A DNA stretch of 64,000 nt, from NCBI RefSeq assembly GCF_900143255.1, contig NZ_FRDI01000016.1:1-64000 (forward strand). Direction: 5' to 3'. How positions within the stretch are numbered: position 1 is the first letter of the stretch; each line of letters opens with the position of its first letter. This stretch comes from Desulfovibrio litoralis DSM 11393. Its GTDB lineage: Bacteria; Desulfobacterota; Desulfovibrionia; Desulfovibrionales; Desulfovibrionaceae. Below the pieces are notes generated by a model that worked only from the letters and a program-made list of their open reading frames with translations, was not told the DNA's origin and made no database searches. This document shows, in pieces, positions 45,101 to 52,969 of the stretch. Made by a program: the position numbers and the translations under genes.

Positions 45101-46834
45101 CTTGAAATATACGCAACCGCAGGAGCGACGGAAAAACAAGCGTTCTTAAAACAATTCAATATAAAAGGAATTTATTCATCTCGTTCTTTAGCTTTTGTGG
45201 AACAAATTAAAGAAGCTACAAACGGTGAAGGCGTTGACGCGGTTCTTAACTCGTTATCGGGCGAGGCAATCTCGGCAAGCATTTCCTTGCTCCGTCCTTT
45301 CGGGCGTTTTTTAGAGCTAGGGAAAAGAGATTTTTATGCCGATTCTGCTTTACGTCTTAGACCGTTTAGTAATAACTTGACCTTTTACGGTGTTGACCTT
45401 GACCAACTTTTATTACACAAACCCATCTTGGCAAGAGAACTGCTCCAAGAATTAATGACTTTATTTGAACAAAAAATCTTTACACCTTTACCATATACCA
45501 ACTTTAAACGCACCCAAACCGTTGATGCATTCCAAGCAATGCAACAAGCCGGTCAAATAGGTAAGTTGGTCATTACTATGGAGAGCGATGAAACCCAAAA
45601 GGATATTAAAGCTCTTGTTGAAAAACAAGCTAAACTCACGCTAAACTCTGATGCAACTTATCTTGTAACCGGAGGTACGGCAGGTTTTGGCTTTGCCACA
45701 GCCTTACGCCTTATTCAAAGAGGGGCAAAACACCTTATTTTATTAAGTCGCAGTGGTGTAAAAAATATTGAAACTCAAAATACTATTGAAGACTTTAACA
45801 AAAAAGGCTGTAAGATAAAAATTTGTTCGGCTGATGTCTCAGATGATCAGGCTTTGCAAACCAAACTTGATGAAGCTTTACAAAATATGCCACCTCTTAA
45901 AGGCATTATCCACGCCGCCGCAGTTTTGGAAGACGGCGTAATCTCGGGTCTTACACCCAAACGCCTTGAAAATGCTTTATCTGCAAAAAGTATCGGGGCT
46001 TGGAACTTACACAACTATAGCCTAAGCTCTAACCTTGATTTCTTTGTGCTTTATTCTTCGGCAACAACCGCCTTTGGAAACCCGGGTCAAGCCGCCTATG
46101 TCGCCGCAAACGGCATGCTTGAAACCCTAGTTGGTTTAAGAAAACAACAAAATTTATCGGCTCAATTTATAGGTTGGGGTCCTGTTGATGATGTTGGAAT
46201 GCTCGAAAATAATCCAAAAGCAAGGCTTATGTTGACCAACATGCTTGGAGCTGATTGTTTAAAATCAGAACTAGCCCTTGATTGGCTTGAAAACAGTATT
46301 ATGAAACAGATTGAACAAAGCCATTATTTTGCCTGCAACTGGCAAGGTAAATCAAGCGAAAATCTTTTTTCTTTGCCACGCTTTGAATTTTTAAGTTCAC
46401 AAAAACAAAACAAACAAAGTATGGAAAAAACGCCTCAAGAAATGATTAAAGGGGTTTCGCAACAAGAAGCATTACAAATATTTGCAAATATTGTTTGCAA
46501 AGAAATAGCAAATGTTTTAATGATTTCTGTTGATTATTTTAAAATTGATACCCCATTGGTTCAACAAGGTATTGATTCATTAATGGCTGTTGAGTGTGGA
46601 ATAGCCCTAAACCAACGTTTTGGTCTTAATAATTATGTTTTTGCGTTAAACGATAAAACAACAGCTTTAAGTATTGCCAAAGCTATGTATGAAATGCTCT
46701 CGGGACAGACCGAAACAGAACATGCAAAAGTTGAGCAAAGTAATAATGAAGAGCAGATTTTAGAACAGCTAAATCAACAACATGCTCTTAATTTAACCCA
46801 ACAACAACGTGAGAAAATATTAAGGAATTCATAA
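39200..46834 (+). CDS. Iterative type I polyketide synthase (KS-AT-DH-psiMT-ER-KR-ACP)
   Basis: 2544 residues, one complete reducing module. KS 5-430: Cys179 in DTACSSS, His314 in EAHGTGT, His354 in NIGHLEPAAG. AT 530-850: Ser629 in GHSVGEV. DH 890-1180: His929 in NGHIAGN, Asp1097 in LLDGAFHT. A region at 1380-1560 looks like a C-methyltransferase but lacks the SAM-binding glycine motif (ILQLAKDS at that place). ER 1820-2110: HGAAGGVGLAAIQ at 1949. KR 2150-2340: TGGTAGFGFATA at 2157, Tyr2300. ACP 2430-2510: Ser2460 in GIDSLMA. No thioesterase. A fully reduced fatty chain on the ACP is expected, handed to the AOS next door. It resembles RkpA-type PKSs of capsule loci. Confidence 0.93.
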   Translation: MTKKAAKNHIAIIGASCRLPGEVNDLKSYWNILANGVDAVTELPVGRFSLERFFSKLPNLEGHCYTKAAGIVNHIKDFEPSFFGISNKEAINIDPQQRMLLETSWEAFEHAGIKPSEIKGSNTGVYIGASNMDFSVHSSDAPTKTTAYSMTGSALSIISNRISYIYDLHGPSLTVDTACSSSLVALHIACEALRNGQINLALVGGVNALLSPYPFIGFAKAQMLSLDGRCKAFDAAANGYARSEGAGCLILKPLQDAIKDNNLIMGVIEGTAVNSDGRSHGIALPNEAMQTKILEETYNNFNLDKKELVYVEAHGTGTAAGDPVETSALGNALAKHLSGIRPLYIGSVKSNIGHLEPAAGIAGIIKSLLVFKHKKIPPNVHFKTPNPNIDFDALNIKVPSQITPLPQVEKGGLISVNSFGFGGTNAHAVLREFTASSQKTAEKSLNVSETPLFLSAKHKNSLIQQAKAYADLIKETEESELYNIACSAAFNKESLESRSVFFANSKTELIKQLEAFVQDTTEYKFYAQSVAQNAQGAFVFSGNGSQWFGMGKDLFHKSPLFKETIKKIDNLLAKLQDWSLVEMISNPEDFKDLYLQAEYSQPLLFAIQVGIVEYLASKGIKPTAVLGHSVGEVAAAYTAGALSLEDAVKVIHYRSHLLGELKNLGHMAVANISLQQAQELLAEYNGELVVAAINTEKSLTVSGETTLLQAFVKKCTKLHHAAKMTNINYPFHSHLVESIKDKFISSLKDLKPQKPTIEFLSTVEGYNQDNKVLDADYWWKNMRNTVNFNKAVGTAISQGILHFMEIGAHPILQSYLRNIFSQHSVTGCYLSALKNNADEYNTLQDNWKLAWLKGWNIDFKQIFLKPYKRKELPVYTWNREYCWLERTPEHRSYFEGERLHPLLGWALPLNPSVYENVINTVDFSWLNGHIAGNSTIFPAAGMIETILAAAKETYQKDQVEIERLSILRAFDLSKNLTQSTRIKISKEDGSFLYETRPYMSGEPFATVFTGRIKTIANTPKPSELSDIDKFKQNAEIINKDALYQTAKDFFLNYKENFQTVKQAWVNKNKENAEVFAELETPCADSAKGMLIAPTLLDGAFHTLFLLLGKERDKNARKVYLPSFFDEITLFAEGQAKFVHTQIERISPRSVVARFKLFDATGKPLIELRGCRFRRAFSLESEFIPNKAYHQVLEPSLHSSSKLHNAKISLEKLTEEITKSVNEEFTKLNTKNNNALSPYLLLRFISLTSAYDYISEILKVSQKELFNINEQISLKTIKSEQEAWLYFIMEVLEQAEFVKKENEGWRLLPDPNRPQTTQLWQTLIAEYPNYATEAALLSYLINFNQKSLKENPPLTLPQSLQKQYFNHSVMLTPFVKGIETCLSNYLNSNKDGKAIKILQLAKDSQTLLNTVKYQLDDLNISYTNIENNANQAEALNKVFFKNKTITSLSLNLEEELTDDYKNKFYNQNNLILIANCLYESKQAPKILDNAFKMLSPNGILCLSEHEPDNFTDYIFGIQPEWWNDSIDNQNPVSRFQSKDEWITHLNQAGFKNIQTISLNDPQTGPGFILLAQKPEETTQELIVEQAKQENKNYLILTKDSQTAGYKLATQIKEQLSINNISVTIIESNTKKDIGSLFELKDWKQLLANYDLQNYNILFLNAFEENIINNPSELLKQQTENLNNLGTLATALDELKFKERLWVITGGALSLTDYKTAKSKLPQSRLIPSQGAVWGFTKVLMSELRHLNVHLLDLHNVQGINNLVQELLAPSKERELVFADDLRLSPRIKELNNYQEKAKPIKSAKLDFDIPGRLQNLYWRETEAKQVADDEVGVLVKAVGLNFRDVMWSLGMLLDESLENGFSGPGMGIECTGVITSLGKNVQDWKVGDEVLCFAPSCFQTQVTTKADAIIKKPTQFSFAEAATIPVTFTTAWYSLKHLAKLKAGERVLIHGAAGGVGLAAIQIAQHLGLEIYATAGATEKQAFLKQFNIKGIYSSRSLAFVEQIKEATNGEGVDAVLNSLSGEAISASISLLRPFGRFLELGKRDFYADSALRLRPFSNNLTFYGVDLDQLLLHKPILARELLQELMTLFEQKIFTPLPYTNFKRTQTVDAFQAMQQAGQIGKLVITMESDETQKDIKALVEKQAKLTLNSDATYLVTGGTAGFGFATALRLIQRGAKHLILLSRSGVKNIETQNTIEDFNKKGCKIKICSADVSDDQALQTKLDEALQNMPPLKGIIHAAAVLEDGVISGLTPKRLENALSAKSIGAWNLHNYSLSSNLDFFVLYSSATTAFGNPGQAAYVAANGMLETLVGLRKQQNLSAQFIGWGPVDDVGMLENNPKARLMLTNMLGADCLKSELALDWLENSIMKQIEQSHYFACNWQGKSSENLFSLPRFEFLSSQKQNKQSMEKTPQEMIKGVSQQEALQIFANIVCKEIANVLMISVDYFKIDTPLVQQGIDSLMAVECGIALNQRFGLNNYVFALNDKTTALSIAKAMYEMLSGQTETEHAKVEQSNNEEQILEQLNQQHALNLTQQQREKILRNS

Positions 46835-46836
46835 TA

Positions 46837-48192
46837 GTGGCGACTTCTAATAATTCAAAACCGGAAAATTCAAATCAACTTAGCTCGGACAAACAGCAAG
46901 AGTTACTTCAGACTTTAAAAATAAACCCAGCTTTACTTAATACAAATTTACAACCCAAAGCAAGACGTTCAAGCTCTATTCCGACAAATTACGCACAATT
47001 TGAAGAATTGCCTCAATTTAAACAACTTCAAGTTCAACGTGCAATTGCGGAAAAAATGAATGTCTTAAATCCTTTTTTTGCCTGTCATCAAACTATGGCA
47101 AAAAACAAGACCAAAATTAACGATCAAGAATTTTACAATTTTTCTACTTATGACTATCTTGGACTAAACGGACACCCCCAAATTAATGCCGCCGCAATAA
47201 AGGCAATGGAAGAATTTGGAACTTCCGCGGGAGCGAGTCGTTTGGTTTCCGGCGAACGCCCACCCCACAGAGAACTTGAAGAAAAACTTGCCAAACTTTA
47301 TAAAGTTGAAAACGCTTTAACCTTTGTTAGCGGACACGCCACAAACGTCTCGGTTATTTCAACTCTCTTTGGACGAGAAGACGTTATCTATCACGATGCC
47401 TTGGCTCATAACTCAATTATACAGGGAGCTGTGTTATCAGGTGCAAAACGCTATTCTTATGCACATAACGACCCCAAAGCACTGGAAGAGTTATTAAAAC
47501 AAACTCGCTCTCAATATAAACGAGCCTTAATCGTTAGCGAAGGCATCTTTAGCATGGACGGTAGTATCGTAAAGCTTAATGAATTAATCGAGCTCAAAAA
47601 AGAATATGTTAGTTTTTTAATGATTGATGAAGCACATTCTTTAGGGATACTCGGTAAAAGCGGGCGAGGCTGTTCAGAATATTTTAATATTAACCCATCT
47701 GACGTAGATATTTGGATGGGAACTCTATCAAAAACCCTTTGTTCTTGTGGTGGTTTTGTTACGGGAAGCAATACATTAATTGATATTTTACGTTTTTGTG
47801 CAGCAGGCTTTATTTACAGTGTGGGAATGTCTCCCCCGCTGGCGGCGGCTTCTGCCAAGGCTATTGACTTAATGCGTGCCGAACCTGAACGAGTGCAAAA
47901 ACTTCAAGAAATCAGCTCATTTTTCTTGGAAGAAGCAAAAAAACGCAATTTCAATACCGGATATGCCCAAGGTTATGGAATTATTCCCATTATTGTAGGA
48001 AGTTCTTTGATTGCCGGACGTTTGGCAACTCACCTATTTAATAGAAACATTAATGTAATGCCTATTATTTATCCTGTTGTGGAAGAAGGATTGGCAAGGT
48101 TACGTTTCTTTTTATCTTCCGTTCATCAAAAAGACGAAATTATCAAAGTTCTTGATATTGTTGCGGAAGAACTTCCGAAAGTACAAAAATAA
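46837..48192 (+). CDS. PLP-dependent alpha-oxoamine synthase (BioF/serine palmitoyltransferase-like)
   Basis: 451 residues from a GTG 2 bp after the PKS stop. An N-terminal extension of about 60 residues is followed by the aminotransferase fold: FSTYDYLGLNGHPQ, FVSGHATNVSV, DEAHSLGILGKSGRG, and GTLSKTLCSCGGF with the PLP lysine near residue 302. AOS enzymes condense an acyl-ACP/CoA with glycine, alanine or serine. Next to the PKS it should release the chain as a 3-oxo-amine, analogous to 3-ketosphinganine. BioF is unlikely since no biotin gene is near. It is the RkpG counterpart. Confidence 0.9.
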   Translation: MATSNNSKPENSNQLSSDKQQELLQTLKINPALLNTNLQPKARRSSSIPTNYAQFEELPQFKQLQVQRAIAEKMNVLNPFFACHQTMAKNKTKINDQEFYNFSTYDYLGLNGHPQINAAAIKAMEEFGTSAGASRLVSGERPPHRELEEKLAKLYKVENALTFVSGHATNVSVISTLFGREDVIYHDALAHNSIIQGAVLSGAKRYSYAHNDPKALEELLKQTRSQYKRALIVSEGIFSMDGSIVKLNELIELKKEYVSFLMIDEAHSLGILGKSGRGCSEYFNINPSDVDIWMGTLSKTLCSCGGFVTGSNTLIDILRFCAAGFIYSVGMSPPLAAASAKAIDLMRAEPERVQKLQEISSFFLEEAKKRNFNTGYAQGYGIIPIIVGSSLIAGRLATHLFNRNINVMPIIYPVVEEGLARLRFFLSSVHQKDEIIKVLDIVAEELPKVQK

Positions 48193-48207
48193 AAAAAGAG
48201 TGTAGCC

Positions 48208-48804
48208 TTGGAAACCGATTTTTTAAATATACGTTATGCCTGTCCTGATGATGCAGAAAAGCTCGCCGAAATAATCAGCGAAACAAGCGAAGGCGTTGTT
48301 GAACATTTATTTTCAAACTTAGTCCCTTTTTTAAAAGCCGAAAAAATTTTAGCTACGGCTTTAATGAAAGGAGAATCTCCATATTTATCGGAGAATATGA
48401 CTCTTTTAACTTATGAAGAAAATATTATCGCCCTTTTGTTTTCTTATCCGGCTAAAGATCATTTTATTCCTTTGTTAATGGAAAATTTTATTTCTGATAA
48501 ACGCCTTAAAATCGTACGCCCTATTCTTGAAACTGCTGTACCAAACAGCCTCTATATTAATACGATTTGGATTGAAGAACAGTTAAGAGGTCAAGGTTTC
48601 TCCGCCTTATTGATGAAAAGAGCTTTGCAAAATATGGAAGAAAAAAATTGTAATGGTATAAGTTTGTTTTGTTGGAATGATAACAAAAGAGCTTTAACTT
48701 TTTATAAAAAGAACAATTTTAAGCTTTATAAAGAAATTCCCGCAAAAGAAATTCCCATAAAAGGACACGACGAAGGCGGTGTTTTGTTATATAAAGCCTG
48801 TTAA
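48208..48804 (+). CDS. GNAT-family N-acyltransferase
   Basis: 198 residues from a TTG. The N-terminal DDAEKLAEIISETSEG helix, the central strand, the acyl-CoA loop QLRGQGFSALLMKRAL near residue 130 (R-G-Q-G-x-S/A pattern) and the FYKKNNFKLY strand near 172 define GNAT. Its position between an AOS and an SDR suggests it N-acylates the amino-ketone or amino-alcohol lipid, as the GNAT-type bacterial ceramide synthase does. Acetylation of a capsule sugar is the other possibility. The TTG is weakly supported. Confidence 0.78.
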   Translation: METDFLNIRYACPDDAEKLAEIISETSEGVVEHLFSNLVPFLKAEKILATALMKGESPYLSENMTLLTYEENIIALLFSYPAKDHFIPLLMENFISDKRLKIVRPILETAVPNSLYINTIWIEEQLRGQGFSALLMKRALQNMEEKNCNGISLFCWNDNKRALTFYKKNNFKLYKEIPAKEIPIKGHDEGGVLLYKAC

Positions 48805-48893
48805 TAATCTTTTTATTTAGCAAAATATCAGCTTAATAGAATCAAAAACCAAGCCTAAAACGTTTATCTGCTTTTTAGCTATAGGGCAACACC

Positions 48894-49694
48894 TTGAAAA
48901 CACATATCTTAATTACCGGAGCCGGTGGCGGACTAGGAACAGCTCTGGCAAAAGCATATGCAAGCCCCAATATTAAGTTAAGTCTTTTAGGGCGAAATAC
49001 GGAACGCCTAAGCCAAGTAAAGCTTCTTTGTTCTCAACAAGGTGCAGAAAGCGAATGTATTTTTTGCGACTTAAACGATATTGAAAACAGTATTGAAACA
49101 ATTAAAAAAATTGATGCTAAAACGCCAATAGATTTGGCATTCATCAATGCGGGAATTTCCTCGGGAGTTTTGCCAAATGGAGAAATGGAAGCGGTTTCTG
49201 ACGTTTATCGTTTAATGCATCTAAATTCGACTTCTTCCATTACCCTTGGTTCAACAATACTTAAAGAAATGAACACCAGACAAAAAGGACAAGTTGTGTT
49301 TATCAGCTCCCTGTCCGCATATTTTCCGCTCGCCTCATCGCCGGCTTATTCAGCAAGCAAAGCAGCTATTTTAAGTTATGCTCTGGCTATGAACAGCTTT
49401 TATAAAAAAACTCCGATAAGAATAAGTGTTGCGTGTCCGGGCTATATCAAAACACCAATGAGTTTACGCCTTAAAGGGTTTAAGCCTTTTTATTGGACAG
49501 CCGACAAAGCCGCTTTTTATATAAAAAAACAATTGGAAAAAAATAACGATCATATTTCCTTCCCTTTTTTACTAAGCTTAGGTATTAAGAGTTTAAACTT
49601 TATGCCAAACTTTTTAAGCAACTTTTTTGCGGATTTTTTCAAATTTAGCGTTGAGCCCGATGCTGAATCAATCATGAACAAAACCAAAAAATAA
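48894..49694 (+). CDS. Short-chain dehydrogenase/reductase
   Basis: 266 residues from a TTG after TAGGGC. Classical SDR: TGAGGGLGTALAKAY near residue 8, NAGIS near 88, catalytic Ser in FISSLSAYF near 142, and YSASKAA (YxxxK) near 153. A hydrophobic C-terminal part (LLSLGIKSLNFMPNF) suggests membrane association. In the cluster it is expected to reduce the ketone left by the AOS, the step done on 3-ketosphinganine in sphingolipid synthesis. It corresponds to RkpH of rhizobia. Confidence 0.86.
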   Translation: MKTHILITGAGGGLGTALAKAYASPNIKLSLLGRNTERLSQVKLLCSQQGAESECIFCDLNDIENSIETIKKIDAKTPIDLAFINAGISSGVLPNGEMEAVSDVYRLMHLNSTSSITLGSTILKEMNTRQKGQVVFISSLSAYFPLASSPAYSASKAAILSYALAMNSFYKKTPIRISVACPGYIKTPMSLRLKGFKPFYWTADKAAFYIKKQLEKNNDHISFPFLLSLGIKSLNFMPNFLSNFFADFFKFSVEPDAESIMNKTKK

Positions 49695-49698
49695 ATTT

Positions 49699-51237
49699 AT
49701 GTCTGAAACTTTGTATCTTTTTAGCTTTAGCTTAGTCTCCGCTTTTATCATGATTGTATTACAACGCATATCAATGATTTTAAGCGAAAAAAGTCAATCT
49801 TTAAAGCTTAACAATATTCTATCTTTAATTATCAAGACCAAACCCAAAACTTTATTCGCAGAAATATTTACGGGGTTAGCCGGAATCTCTTTTTTTCTTT
49901 TCTTTTTTCTGTTTTTGCAACGTCCGATCAGTGCCTTAGTTTTAACTCTCGGTATAGGCAGTTTATTGGTTATTTTAAACTCGACGAAAGAAAATATTTT
50001 ACACGAACCTATAGTTTTGGCTGATGCTTGGCTTTTAAAACAAGCCGTGCAATTTCCCGATTTATATTTACCATTTTTGCCTATAAAAAGATTATCTGTT
50101 TTACTTGGCGTAAGTTTGTTATTTTTAGTTTGGGCGATATTATTAGAAACCCCGCTCTACTCTTTAAATATATTTTTTAGTCTGATATTACCGTTTTGTG
50201 TTGTAACTATTTCAATCTTATTATTAATATTGATGTCTTATGCAAAATTGCCAAAACTCGCTTCTGTTATCTTATCACGCTGTCCGGTTAGTTCAAACGC
50301 AGTAAAAGACGCCCAAACCAACGGACCTTTCTCTGCGGCGTTAATACACCCCATAGCTTGTGGCAATTTTAAAAAACAAATTTTTACTTCATTTAAAAAC
50401 AACAATGAGTTGATAAAACCTAAAAACACGATTTATCTTAACGAGTTAGAACTATTCCTCAACTCTCAAAATGTCAATAATCAAGAAGATCTTATCTTAA
50501 TTCAAGCCGAATCTTTTTGGGATATACGCCCTTATTTTCATAATCTTAAAGACACAAACCTGCTTCCTAATTGGGATAATTTAAAAACAAACAACGGAGT
50601 TTTAAGTTTAACAACAAACCCCTTTGGGGCTTATACAATGCGTACCGAATTTAGCGTTCTCACCGGTTTAAAAGAAGAAGAATTAGGCCCTTGTTTTTTT
50701 AACCCCTATCTTTTTGCAAAAAATCACCCTCTCTGGTCTTTTGCAAGAGAATTAAAAAACAAAGGATACGAAACATTATGTGTCCACCCTTATGCCAAAA
50801 AATTTTTTAACCGTTCTTTGGTTATACCTAACCTTGGTTTTGAACGTTTTTTAGCCTTGGAAGAATTAAATCACCTTGAAAAATTTGGACCATATATAAG
50901 CGATTTGGCTCTGGCTGATTTAATAAACATTGAAATAAATCAAGCGAAAAATCCGCTGTTTTGTTTTGTAATTACAATGGAAGCACACGGTCCATGGTTA
51001 AAAAACAGGCTGCCTGAGCATGTAGTAAAAGAATATTTCAAAGAAAACTTTACACCTTTGGGCATTAAACAAGAAAATTTCAGCCAAGAAGAACAATATT
51101 ATCTTATTCATTTGAAAAATATGGATAAAATGTTTGGAAAAATACAAAAACAACTTACTCTTTCAGGAAAAGGTAGATTAATTGTTTATGGTGATCACCC
51201 GCCAAGTTTGCCGAATTTAAGAAAAAAAGATTTATAA
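49699..51237 (+). CDS. Membrane sulfatase/LTA-synthase-like transferase (RkpI-like), possibly truncated
   Basis: 512 residues. Four or five N-terminal membrane helices (to about residue 180) precede an alkaline-phosphatase-like domain: LILIQAESFWD near 265 (metal-binding Glu), GAYTMRTEFSVLTGL near 312 (nucleophile Thr region), TMEAHGPWL near 430 and VYGDHPPSLP near 496 (Asp-His). Such enzymes transfer phosphoglycerol, phosphoethanolamine or a related head group outside the inner membrane. The protein ends 9 residues after the GDH motif, whereas relatives usually continue for some 50 or more. A transposon-like element starts 67 bp after the stop, so truncation is plausible. Confidence 0.82.
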   Translation: MSETLYLFSFSLVSAFIMIVLQRISMILSEKSQSLKLNNILSLIIKTKPKTLFAEIFTGLAGISFFLFFFLFLQRPISALVLTLGIGSLLVILNSTKENILHEPIVLADAWLLKQAVQFPDLYLPFLPIKRLSVLLGVSLLFLVWAILLETPLYSLNIFFSLILPFCVVTISILLLILMSYAKLPKLASVILSRCPVSSNAVKDAQTNGPFSAALIHPIACGNFKKQIFTSFKNNNELIKPKNTIYLNELELFLNSQNVNNQEDLILIQAESFWDIRPYFHNLKDTNLLPNWDNLKTNNGVLSLTTNPFGAYTMRTEFSVLTGLKEEELGPCFFNPYLFAKNHPLWSFARELKNKGYETLCVHPYAKKFFNRSLVIPNLGFERFLALEELNHLEKFGPYISDLALADLINIEINQAKNPLFCFVITMEAHGPWLKNRLPEHVVKEYFKENFTPLGIKQENFSQEEQYYLIHLKNMDKMFGKIQKQLTLSGKGRLIVYGDHPPSLPNLRKKDL

Positions 51238-51304
51238 AAAGTTTTTTGCTGTTTTAATCTGAAAATTAGGTTTTACTTGTCGTTAAAAATGTTTTAATTA
51301 TATT

Positions 51305-51574
51305 GAGACTATTGTGCAATAGCTTCAAAGTGGCTTTCGCCAGAAAGATACTCCGGAAAGACACTCCAAAAATCACGGATAAAGCCAATAGGCTGGTTTG
51401 CCTGCCGTGGACCTTGAGAAGCTTGCGGGGCTTTGGTGGTATCCTTCAAAACAAAGGAAAATTTATTTTTTCCTGTGAAATGAATTTTTTTGTGCCTTAA
51501 GTCATTTTATGCGGTGTGTGTGCAACACATAAAACGATGATAAAAGTACGCAAAACGTATTTTTGCAATGGTCT
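51305..51574 (+). mobile_element. MITE-like element, copy B (270 bp)
   Basis: Begins GAGACTATTGTGCAATAG and ends TTTTGCAATGGTCT, which are imperfect inverted repeats of each other, flanked by the exact 6-bp repeat TATATT (51299-51304 and 51575-51580). Inside are the hairpin CATTTTATGCG.../CACATAAAACGATG and the stem-loop GCAAAACGTATTTTTGC. A 65-codon TTG frame (MRLLCNSFKVAFARK) shares its first 20 or so residues with the frame in copy A, but no transposase is present. It fills most of the 380-bp gap between the RkpI-like gene and mtnA. Confidence 0.82.
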
Positions 51575-51617
51575 TATATTAAAAATTTACCTGCAATAAA
51601 CTCAGAGAGGAACTTTT

Positions 51618-52661
51618 ATGGTTGAACATATATATTTTTCTGATGATACCTTAACGTTAACTTTATTAGACCAACGTTTTTTACCCGTTCAAGAAGATTT
51701 TTTTGTATGCCAAACCACAGACGATATAGTGAAAGCACTACAGGTTATGGTCGTAAGGGGTGCTCCGGCTATTGGAGTTAGTGCGGCTTTTGGTGCTTGC
51801 ATTGCTTTAAATGAAGCCCTAAATACTCCTGATTGGCGTGTTACCTTAGCCCACCTTTTGGAATATATCGCCAACGCCAGACCAACAGCAGTAAATTTAC
51901 GTTGGGCAATCAAAAGAATGCGTAAACTTTGGTTGGAAAATAATACGATTGAGGCAAAAGATCTTTTGGCTTTATGGCTCAAAGAAGCAAGGCTTATTCA
52001 ACAAGAAGATATTGAAAACAACCGCAAAATGGGTTTTTTCGGCGGAGAATTGTTACAAGACGGTTGGACGATCATGACACACTGTAACGCCGGAGCCTTG
52101 GCAACAGCCGGATATGGCACGGCCTTAGGCGTAATTAGAGGTGCAATAGAACAAAACAAACACATTAAAGTTATCGCCAACGAAACTCGCCCTTTTCTTC
52201 AAGGGGCTCGCTTAACCGCTTATGAGTTAGCAAAAGACGGAATCGAAGTAAGCGTCGCCTGCGACAATGCTTGTGCTTTGTTAATGCAAAGAAAATTGGT
52301 TGATGCCGTTGTTGTCGGAGCAGACCGCATCGCTGCTAACGGTGATACTGCAAATAAAATAGGTACATACGGCGTTGCCATTATTGCCAAAGAACACGGA
52401 ATTCCATTTTATGTCGCCGCACCAAGTTCAACAATAGATATTGAAACGTTATGCGGAGAAGATATTCCCATTGAAACCAGACCTTCAAAAGAGGTTAGTC
52501 ATATCGGAGAACACAGGCTTATTCCCTACAACGTAAAAGTTTTTAACTTTGCCTTTGACGTTACTCCGGCTAAGTTAATAACCGGAATTATCACAGAAAA
52601 CGGCGTATTGAGGAATCCTTACCAAAAAAATATTGCCGAATTGTTTAAACATAAAAAATAA
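51618..52661 (+). CDS. mtnA: S-methyl-5-thioribose-1-phosphate isomerase
   Basis: 347 residues, the usual length. [17 protein letters not shown] near residue 45, catalytic Cys in [18 protein letters not shown] near 156, and catalytic Asp in [19 protein letters not shown] near 236. It isomerises MTR-1-phosphate to methylthioribulose-1-phosphate in the methionine salvage pathway. No other mtn gene is nearby, as often in anaerobes using the DHAP shunt. GAGAGGAAC precedes the ATG, 44 bp after element copy B. Confidence 0.94.
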   Translation: MVEHIYFSDDTLTLTLLDQRFLPVQEDFFVCQTTDDIVKALQVMVVRGAPAIGVSAAFGACIALNEALNTPDWRVTLAHLLEYIANARPTAVNLRWAIKRMRKLWLENNTIEAKDLLALWLKEARLIQQEDIENNRKMGFFGGELLQDGWTIMTHCNAGALATAGYGTALGVIRGAIEQNKHIKVIANETRPFLQGARLTAYELAKDGIEVSVACDNACALLMQRKLVDAVVVGADRIAANGDTANKIGTYGVAIIAKEHGIPFYVAAPSSTIDIETLCGEDIPIETRPSKEVSHIGEHRLIPYNVKVFNFAFDVTPAKLITGIITENGVLRNPYQKNIAELFKHKK

Positions 52662-52969
52662 GCCACAAAATGTATTCTTATTTTTCTCTTTGCTTGACTC
52701 AAAACAAGATTTATCATAACCTTAAAGCTTGTTGTTTGAGAGTTTTAAGACCTAGCTAAAACTTTCAAAAAACCATCAAAACAGCTTAAATTTAATTATA
52801 TCCTAAAGAAATTATATTTTAATATATTGTTTAACGTCTTGTTTTAATATAATTTTTGACGCGCTAAATTAAAAAACAAAGTGTAGCATACTCTCCGCTT
52901 TGCTTTAAGTTTCATATTCTTTATATAAATAAACACACTGGCTTTATGGTATGTATTTGGGAGAAAAAG
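52662..52969. other. Intergenic gap between mtnA and lysS, 308 bp
   Basis: AT-rich. It holds a weak TTGACT-17-TAACCT pair starting near 52695, but no clear terminator or structured RNA was seen. The lysS-lolC-lolD-bamA promoter must lie here. Confidence 0.35.

Noticed and set aside
46837-48192. BioF (biotin synthesis) assignment for the AOS
   Set aside because: There is no bio gene nearby, the N-terminus is extended and the gene abuts a PKS; BioF-like annotation would be by fold only.
39200-51237. Conventional secondary-metabolite (antibiotic-type) PKS cluster
   Set aside because: There is no thioesterase, tailoring oxygenase, resistance gene or NRPS; the AOS, SDR and kps neighbours point to a structural lipid.
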